Shown here in pieces: positions 57,908 to 64,000 of a stretch of DNA of 64,000 bases (positions within the stretch are counted from its first letter, which is position 1; each line of letters starts with the position of its first letter). The stretch covers positions 28,109,253 through 28,173,252 of the forward strand of contig OY978525.1 in assembly GCA_963854835.1 (NCBI GenBank), in the 5' to 3' direction. A model generated the notes under the pieces. That model was not told where the DNA came from. It saw only the letters and a list, made by a program, of their open reading frames with translations, and did not search any database. The position numbers and the translations under genes were made by a program. The DNA comes from Megamerina dolium (lineage: Eukaryota > Arthropoda > Insecta > Diptera > Megamerinidae).

Positions 57908-59535
57908 ATTGTATCACAGAACAAGAATAAAAAAATACCATATCAGGGACTCCAAGAACCACCTTTAGAGGCAGATAGTGTACTTGAAAATATAACGAAT
58001 GGTAAACGGTTTCCGCATTCAATGCAGCTTTTTTCGGAATATCGCGCCATTGTTTTTTTCCAAGTTTATGCATATTTTTCATCTATGGAAAGATGTCTCC
58101 ATATTAATTTTCAACGAAATGAAGTTCAAATCAAAATAAAATATTTATTATTATATTTTGCTATATAAGCACGTCTATCATATACGAGTCCATATATGAT
58201 AGACATACAAATATGTATATTTCAATACTTTAAGATCATTTAATATTTATTATGAATAAGAGAATTTCTACATAATTTGTACATGCTCATACGTGTTTAA
58301 TGTTGAACATTAAAAACGTCTGCATTCAAATAACATTCATTTACCTAGCTATGTTATATATGTATATGCATGTATGTACTACATACATATGTAGTACATA
58401 TGAACGCATGAACTATAAATGCATGGCACGAGTATGTCTATTGTATTATAGAATCTGCAGCTTGCATATGCAAATAATGTCAAATGTCTAATTTTTATTA
58501 CAAATCATCATGCAAATTACTGTAGGTGCATAATACGAGTATGTACAACACACATACACACTTGCATACACGTCGATGTAAAGTGTTTTTATGAGATTGA
58601 GCGTGCGTGAGTATGGTTGTGCGTGCTGGCACGTTAATGGTTGTTAAAACTCAATTTTATCATGCTGTGGTTAATTATTACTGCTTTTGGTGTTGATATG
58701 CTCGTTGACAATGTTATATATGCATACATATGTATTAAGGTGGTTTCAATTTTTTAACAGCCTGGCAGAGTTGTTGTGGGTTTTTCAAGCGTTTCTTCCC
58801 AAGGAACTAAAAAGAAATTTGATATTTGTATGTGCCTAAAATGTGGAGATATGGTCTCAATATGTTTGGAGAAAATGCTAGATAAGAAAAAATAATTAGG
58901 GTCGGAAGTATATTTCATCACGGTCGGGCCTATCCCTAAGCTGCTATAGGGGTTTTGCTGATTTTCATATATTTCTACATTCATTTTGTAGAGCAACACC
59001 TTCAAAGGGGTAAAAATAGGGAGAATTATATTCAGCAAAAATATAGGGGAGTAAATTTGAATGGGAATGGCTAATATATTTGATCGATGCAGTGACACCC
59101 TGAGAGCGGTGGGAGGGTATTTTATAAAAAAAAACAATTTTTTAATTATAATCGACGGGTGACTTTAGAGGTGTAAATTTATATGCGATTCGTATTCATT
59201 TATGTTCCTTAGGATTTTTCCTGAAGGATTTTTCTTTTTCACATTTCAGAAGGGCTCCATTACAAAATGGATACAAAACACAAAAAAAAATCAACATTTA
59301 ACGTCCCAATAAACATTCCTAGAGTTGTGAAATATATATCTGACACCATTAATTTTTCGGAACATTTTTCATTCCTAAGAAGGAAGGTCCCGAGCAAAAT
59401 GAGCGAAAACACTTGAAAATCGACAAATATCTCTTTAGCTGTTCAGAGGCACAAGAGTGGCGAAATGTATCATTGACCCCATTACTTTTCATTCAAAATT
59501 AAGTTGATTTGTAATTGGCTGTAAAAAATGAAATG
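57908..59535. other. Intergenic, no gene recognised
   Basis: AT-rich. A 13-bp-arm palindrome lies at 58373-58400. 58740-59500 resembles the non-coding repeat family of 49205-50092 in style (phrases like AGGGCTCCATTACAAA at 59249), but has no clear ends. The minus-strand frame at 59137-58754 is not supported as a gene. Confidence 0.45.
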
Positions 59536-59705
59536 GGTGCCGTAAATCAGTGGTTAGTCTGTTGGCCTTCTAATCTGTACGTCGGGGGTTCAATCTCCGG
59601 CGGAAGCACAACTTTAATAACGAAAAGATTTTTCTTTCGAACGGTACTATAGGTACCTGTCAGCAAGCAATTCGCAGTTTTTCCGGCAATAACAAGACAT
59701 CGTTT
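59536..59705 (+). mobile_element. tRNA-derived SINE, 3'-truncated
   Basis: Head GGGTGCCGTAAATCAGTGGT (mutated A box) and GGGGGTTCAATCTCCGGC (B box), then the family body to GCAATAACAAGACATCG, where it stops. The following copy at 59725 begins about 20 bp later in the same orientation. Confidence 0.8.
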
Positions 59706-59724
59706 TTTTTAAAAACTAAACAGT

Positions 59725-60075
59725 GGGTGCCGTAGCTCAGTTGTTAGTATGTTGGCCTTCTGATCTGTAGGTCGTGAGTTCGATCCCTAATTGAAGCATA
59801 ACAAATTTAATATCGAAAAGACTTTTCTTTCGAACGGTACTCACTTGTCGGCAAGCAATTGGCAATTCTTCCGGCGGTAACAAATTGTCATGAAAACGCT
59901 TCTAAAGCTCAGAAAAAATGATACTACAAGGTTTCTACGATTCGGAACAGGTTAATATCAGTAAGTCTAATATTGTCCAAAAATTAACACGCAGAACAGT
60001 AATGGAAGAGAAGCTTGGCCAAAGAGCCCTTCTGGAATATAAGTGCCAAGCATTTATTTGTTTTTTAAAGGTTGG
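59725..60075 (+). mobile_element. tRNA-derived SINE, near full-length
   Basis: Head GGGTGCCGTAGCTCAGTTGT and GGTCGTGAGTTCGATCCCTA (A and B boxes), body TTTCGAACGGTACTCACTTG, GCTCAGAAAAAATGATAC, ending GAAGCTTGGCCAAAGAGCCC and a T-rich tail near 60056-60068. In tandem with the truncated copy at 59536. Confidence 0.85.
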
Positions 60076-60329
60076 GGGGTCTTTATCTAGAATACATTTT
60101 TGTAATATTTCAATTTTACTATTAATAGTTTAAACAGAATGATCAAATTGTATGTTTCTCGCTGTGCTAGGTAGTCAACATTTTGCTGCATACAAGTTAA
60201 CCCACCTTAACATACACCGTAGTAGGCAACCGTTAAAAGTCTTGGGATACGACGACTACGTAGATAGTGTTTCCCGGGTGTGTCAATAAAATTTTCGCAA
60301 AGTACAATATTGTAAACAATATTCACGAT

Positions 60330-60886
60330 TCACGAGCTGCTGATCTACGACATAATGACACTATCTTCAACAAAAGTGTCATGCTGTTAGCGTATGCCGA
60401 CGATATTGACATAATCGGCATGAACACGCGAGCAGTCAGTGCAGCATTCTTAGAGTTGGAAAGAGAGTCGCGTCGGATGGGTCTTACGATGAACGAGGGC
60501 AAGACGAAGTATCTAGTGTCAACAAACAAAGAGTCCCGGCGTCTTGTACAGCACGTCACTACGCTTTTGAAGTAGTAAGGTACTTTATCTATCTTGGAAC
60601 CAGCATCAACAACTGTAATGACGTCAGCCTAGAGATCATGCAAGTAAGCATTTGAGAAGTAGAGCGCTATCTCGAAGAACGAAAACTACACTCTACAAGT
60701 CTCTCATCATGCCTGTCCTAACATATGGTGCTGAAACCTGGACAATTTCCACCTCGGATGAGCGAATGCTTGGAGTTTTCGAGAGAAAAGTCCTACGCAA
60801 GATCTTTGGACCTATTTGCGTTGGTGGCGAGTACCGAATAAGGTACAACTATGAGCTGTACGAGCTGTATGCCGATATTGACATAG
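60330..60886 (+). mobile_element. RTE-like LINE fragment, interrupted by Jockey
   Basis: The plus-strand frame at 60330-60574 reads RAADLRHNDTIFNKSVMLLA, then YADDIDIIGMN and MGLTMNEGKTKYLVSTNKES. Frameshifts and a deletion of about 50 bp near 60640 follow. 60652-60886 resumes with RALSRRTKTTLYKSLIMPVL and ends in YELYADIDIV. The sequence stops exactly where the poly(T) tail of the Jockey insertion begins. Confidence 0.85.
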
Positions 60887-61050
60887 TTTTTTTTTTTTTT
60901 TTTTTTTTTTTGTTAGCTTATTTTTTTTTATTGAATCTTTCTTAAATACGAGAAACTAACAATAAGTATTCAAATCTTACAAACTAAATAAAACTATGTG
61001 ATATCCCCTACGTTCCATCACAATTTGGTGAGTCGCGAGATGTAGCAATT

Positions 61051-63699
61051 TTACAGCATATTCAGTGTGTCTTTTCTTTTTAATCGACGATGCCCCTTGC
61101 TCAGCAACAATTGCCTAGCAAGGGGATTCGGATGATTGTGTAATTTTTGAATGTAACTTCTGCAGTACATTGCAACTTCCTCAGAAATTGTGGATACATT
61201 TAAATCTCGATGGATGTTAACGTTCCTCATATACCAAGGCGCGTTTACAATAATTCGCAGACACTTGGATTGTATTCGCTGCAATTTTTCGATATTAGAG
61301 GGAGATGCGGTGCCCCAAAACTGAATACCATAAGTCCAGATTGGTTTCAGGATTGCTTTATATAATAGCACTTTGTATTCAAGATTCAACTTTGATCTTT
61401 TGTGTAACAGCCACCATAACTGATTCATTTTAAGCTTGATCTGAGTTTTCTTTGCCTCTATGTGATTTTTCCATGTCAGCCTTCTGTCGAGGTGAATACC
61501 CAAGTACTTTGTTGAGGAACATTGTGGAACTGATTGGCCATTAATTTTAAGTGGGGGACATGTATCTAGCCTTAGCGTGAAGGTTACATGTACGCTCTTT
61601 GATTCATTGACTTTTATACGCCATTTTGCTAGCCAGATTTCGAGAGAATCGACATGAGTCTGCAGGAGTTTAGTAGCTTCTATGGGGTTAGAGCGAGAGC
61701 ACAATATTGCCGTATCATCAGCAAAGGTCGATATGAATGTATAGTTATTGTTGGGCATATCTGAAGTGTATAAGAGATACAGTAAGGGACCCAAAACGCT
61801 TCCTTGAGGAACGCCAGCGTGAATATCCAATGGATTTGTTGTGTAATCCTTGTGATGTACGAGAAATTGTCTTTTCGTGAGGTAGTTACTAAGCAATGAG
61901 GAGACATTTGCAGGCAGTAATAGTTTGAGTTTGTAAATAAGGCCATCGTGCCATACTTTATCGAAAGCTTGAGTGATATCAAGAAAGACAGCTGAGCAAT
62001 ACTTTTTTTCTTCAAAAGTGTTCCTTATCAGAGTTACAATGCGGTGGACTTGTTCTATTGTGCCGTGCTGTTTTCTAAATCCAAACTGATGTTGAGGAAT
62101 CAGTTGGTTGAGATTAATAAATGGAGTTATATTCATGACAAGTAGCTTTTCGAATACTTTAGAAAGTAGAGGCAGGAGGCTGATAGGTCTGTACGATGCA
62201 ACTTTTGTAGGGTCTTTTCCTGGTTTTGCTATCATAATAATTTTTGAAGTTTTCCAGCATTTGGGATAGTGTTTAATACGAAGGATAGCATTGAAAATGT
62301 GCATCAGATGAATTACTGAAGCCGGAGGTAGCTCTTTTATCATTTTACCGGTAATTTTATCTGGACCAGGTGATTTTTTTGGGTTTAAATCTTTATAAAT
62401 TGCTTTGAATATGTCCTTTTTTTTAATTTTGAGCGTTATTGAGCAAGGTTGAGAAGTTAATTTTGGTAATGAGGACTGTGAAGAAGGTGGATTGGGTGTA
62501 AACACACTTTTTAGGTGGTTTGCAAAAGCCAAACCCTTCTCACAGTTGCTTCTAGCCCAATTACCGTCACTCAAACGGATGGGGGAATCAGTGAGAATTG
62601 GCCGATTTGATTTTTTTGCTGATTTCCACAAAGAGTAGTCTGACGCTTCACCAGGTGTTAATTTCGCTATGTGCTCTTCTAACTCTTTGTTGTTTTTATT
62701 TTTCAAGGCTTGCTTTAACTTTCGAGTGCAGTGCTGTAGCTGTGTTTTCAGATTCGGTGATCTGAATTCTTGCCATTGTCTTCGGAGTCTTCTTTTCTGT
62801 CTTACTAGCAATTCAATGTCTGCTGGTGTGTATTGGCTATATTTTGATTGCTTGCATCCCTTTGTGCAGGTGGCTGAGCTGAGAGCTAATGAGAGTAGCT
62901 GGTTGAATTTTTCGAGTGCTGAGTCTACATCGTGTCCATTTCTTAATACAGTACTCAGAGGAAGATGGGAATTTATATATTTCTTGAATTTTAACCAGTC
63001 TATTTTCTTTCTAACGCAATTGCCTTGGGGGCTTGGTGATTTTATAGATATTACCGTGGGTGAGTGGTCAGATGATAGATCATAATTACACTCTGTGGAG
63101 ATATTTTCCATCTGCAAACCTTTGGCGACTCCAAAGTCTATGAGATCGGGTATTTTCCTCTTGTCCGTCGGCCAATATGTCGGTTGACCATTTGAAATAA
63201 CATCGTAGCCGTGGTTAGTGATGATTGAACATAGTCTTTTGCCTTTTGGAGTTATTAATCGGGAGCCCCAGTGAGTGTGTTTGGCGTTGAAATCGCCAGC
63301 AACCAAGAATTTGCTACCAAGAGTTGAGAAAAATTCTTTATATTGTTGTTCGGTAATACTGTATCTTGGGGGACAGTATATCGCAGATATTACTAGCTTA
63401 GAGATGTATTCTTCCAGACATATAGATGTTGCTTGCAAGTAGACGCTACTGAAATCTTCGAGAACATGATGTTTTATTCTGCTTTTTATCAATATGGCAG
63501 TTCCACCGCGTGCCTTACCATGCGGATGATTTGTAGTGTACAGTTTGTAATATGGTATTTGGTAGCAATTTTTGTCAGTGAAATGGGTCTCAGATATCAT
63601 CATTATGTCGATCTGGTTGGATTCAAGGAATTGAATTAGCTCCAAACGGTGCTGGCTTAAGCCGTTGGCGTTCCAGTGGCATATCTTGAGACAACTCAT
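61051..63699 (-). CDS. Jockey ORF2: AP-like endonuclease and reverse transcriptase, 882 aa
   Basis: N-terminal endonuclease (about 1-215) with N10 (HWNANG), E37 (ISETHF), D136 and N138 (VAGDFNAKHTHWG) and the SDH motif at 210-212. Reverse transcriptase (about 430-740) with PGPDKITGKM, SYRPISLLPLLSKVFEKLL, motif A VFLDITQAFDKVWHDG (D574), PQGSVLGPLL (641-650) and the catalytic FADD (659-662). It ends with a conserved C-terminal domain, WYMRNVNIHRDL. No stop or frameshift. The start ATG overlaps the ORF1 stop as ATGA. Known: the protein nicks target DNA and primes reverse transcription at the nick. All catalytic residues that I can identify are present. Confidence 0.95.
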   Translation of the reverse strand: MSCLKICHWNANGLSQHRLELIQFLESNQIDIMMISETHFTDKNCYQIPYYKLYTTNHPHGKARGGTAILIKSRIKHHVLEDFSSVYLQATSICLEEYISKLVISAIYCPPRYSITEQQYKEFFSTLGSKFLVAGDFNAKHTHWGSRLITPKGKRLCSIITNHGYDVISNGQPTYWPTDKRKIPDLIDFGVAKGLQMENISTECNYDLSSDHSPTVISIKSPSPQGNCVRKKIDWLKFKKYINSHLPLSTVLRNGHDVDSALEKFNQLLSLALSSATCTKGCKQSKYSQYTPADIELLVRQKRRLRRQWQEFRSPNLKTQLQHCTRKLKQALKNKNNKELEEHIAKLTPGEASDYSLWKSAKKSNRPILTDSPIRLSDGNWARSNCEKGLAFANHLKSVFTPNPPSSQSSLPKLTSQPCSITLKIKKKDIFKAIYKDLNPKKSPGPDKITGKMIKELPPASVIHLMHIFNAILRIKHYPKCWKTSKIIMIAKPGKDPTKVASYRPISLLPLLSKVFEKLLVMNITPFINLNQLIPQHQFGFRKQHGTIEQVHRIVTLIRNTFEEKKYCSAVFLDITQAFDKVWHDGLIYKLKLLLPANVSSLLSNYLTKRQFLVHHKDYTTNPLDIHAGVPQGSVLGPLLYLLYTSDMPNNNYTFISTFADDTAILCSRSNPIEATKLLQTHVDSLEIWLAKWRIKVNESKSVHVTFTLRLDTCPPLKINGQSVPQCSSTKYLGIHLDRRLTWKNHIEAKKTQIKLKMNQLWWLLHKRSKLNLEYKVLLYKAILKPIWTYGIQFWGTASPSNIEKLQRIQSKCLRIIVNAPWYMRNVNIHRDLNVSTISEEVAMYCRSYIQKLHNHPNPLARQLLLSKGHRRLKRKDTLNML

Positions 63700-64000
63700 G
63701 GTCTGGATAGCAATGTTTGGAGTAACATCGATTGATTTTTCATCATTTCTTGCATCATTGTTTGCATTGAGTTCATGAATTGGTTCATATTCTGAATTAA
63801 TGTTTGAAGCAAATGTTCAAGAGTACTTGGCTGTTGGGTTGGCAGTGAGTGTTTCTGCTCATTATTTACGTTACTTTGTTGGTGTAGGTTTTGTTTTAAC
63901 ACGCTAGCGTATGAATTGGTTTGATTCTTGTTTGGGATTGCAGAGAAGAATTGTGTTGCATCAATATTTTGTCTCTTACTTGAGTTGGCTATCTGAGTTT
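63696..64000 (-). CDS. Jockey ORF1 (Gag-like), C-terminal part, open at the window edge
   Basis: An open minus-strand frame continues from the window end to the TGA at 63696-63698 with no in-frame stop. It reads NSSKRQNIDATQFFSAIPNK, then SYASVLKQNLHQQ, and ends in a Met/Gln-rich helix (MNQFMNSMQTMMQEMMKNQS MLLQ, split here only for length). This fits the variable C-terminal linker and coiled-coil end of Jockey Gag. The zinc knuckles would lie beyond the window. It overlaps ORF2 by 4 nt (ATGA), suggesting termination-reinitiation. Confidence 0.8.
   Translation of the reverse strand, partial: TQIANSSKRQNIDATQFFSAIPNKNQTNSYASVLKQNLHQQSNVNNEQKHSLPTQQPSTLEHLLQTLIQNMNQFMNSMQTMMQEMMKNQSMLLQTLLSRP

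Larger units (their letters stand above)
60887..64000 (-). mobile_element. Jockey-clade LINE, 3' end complete, 5' end beyond the window
   Basis: Minus-strand element: a 25-base poly(T) at 60887-60911 is its poly(A) tail, then a 3' UTR (60912-61050), an intact ORF2 (61051-63699), and the C-terminal part of ORF1 running off the edge. It inserted into the RTE fragment at 60886. With unbroken ORF2 and a clean tail it looks recent. A truncated copy of the same family lies at 21287-21790. Confidence 0.93.

Noticed and set aside
58754..59137. 127-residue minus frame
   Set aside because: No motif, lies in repeat-like AT-rich DNA, and phrases shared with other non-coding repeats suggest chance openness.

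Overview
The window is eukaryotic and comes from an AT-rich insect nuclear genome, most probably a higher dipteran. A tephritid-like fruit fly is my inference. The evidence is short GT-AG introns, dipteran-style single-residue repeats (Gln, Asn, Ala, Gly tracts), and several insect transposon families: Jockey, R1, RTE, mariner, Tc1, DINE-1-like Helentron derivatives, Harbinger-like MITEs and tRNA-derived SINEs. No bacterial-style operon, rRNA gene, functional tRNA gene or CRISPR array was seen.

Four host genes can be supported. (1) Positions 732-12679, plus strand: an SCAF4/SCAF8-type CTD-associated SR-like factor (CID, RS region, RRM, Gly/Pro-rich tail) with eight core coding exons and one optional exon. 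(2) Positions 14022-14569, minus strand: LSM1, three exons, 136 residues, convergent with SCAF. (3) Positions 18866-38295, plus strand: Letm1. Its first coding exon encodes a probable mitochondrial presequence and lies 14.4 kb upstream of the main body exon. (4) Positions 41434-41961, minus strand: an intronless 175-residue protein that I cannot name.

Layout: 1-12.7 kb is SCAF, whose introns hold a (TA)n block, a degenerate tandem array and a U2 snRNA fragment. 12.7-14.6 kb is the convergent 3' end and LSM1. 15-17.5 kb holds an RTE insertion, a degenerate MITE and a Harbinger-like relic. 18.9-38.3 kb is Letm1, with an intron full of nested insertions: DINE-1-like element, Jockey fragment plus MITE, a second MITE, R1 plus SINE, two mariners and a Tc1. 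39.9-64 kb is gene-poor and almost wholly repeats. It ends in a Jockey element with an intact ORF2 whose 5' end runs off the window.

The host genes act at successive steps of gene expression and organelle function (RNA polymerase II CTD and anti-termination, cytoplasmic mRNA decapping, mitochondrial inner-membrane ion exchange). Their proximity does not imply joint regulation. The most informative structures are the layered insertions, where target-site duplications can be read directly: 13 bp for RTE, 11 bp for Jockey, 3 bp TTA/TAA for the 528-bp MITEs, TTAA for a piggyBac-like insert, and TA for Tc1. I found no convincing previously undescribed functional system. The best candidates for novelty are the unnamed 175-residue gene, the two equal-length 528-bp MITEs, an alternative Letm1 C-terminus, and the optional SCAF exon.
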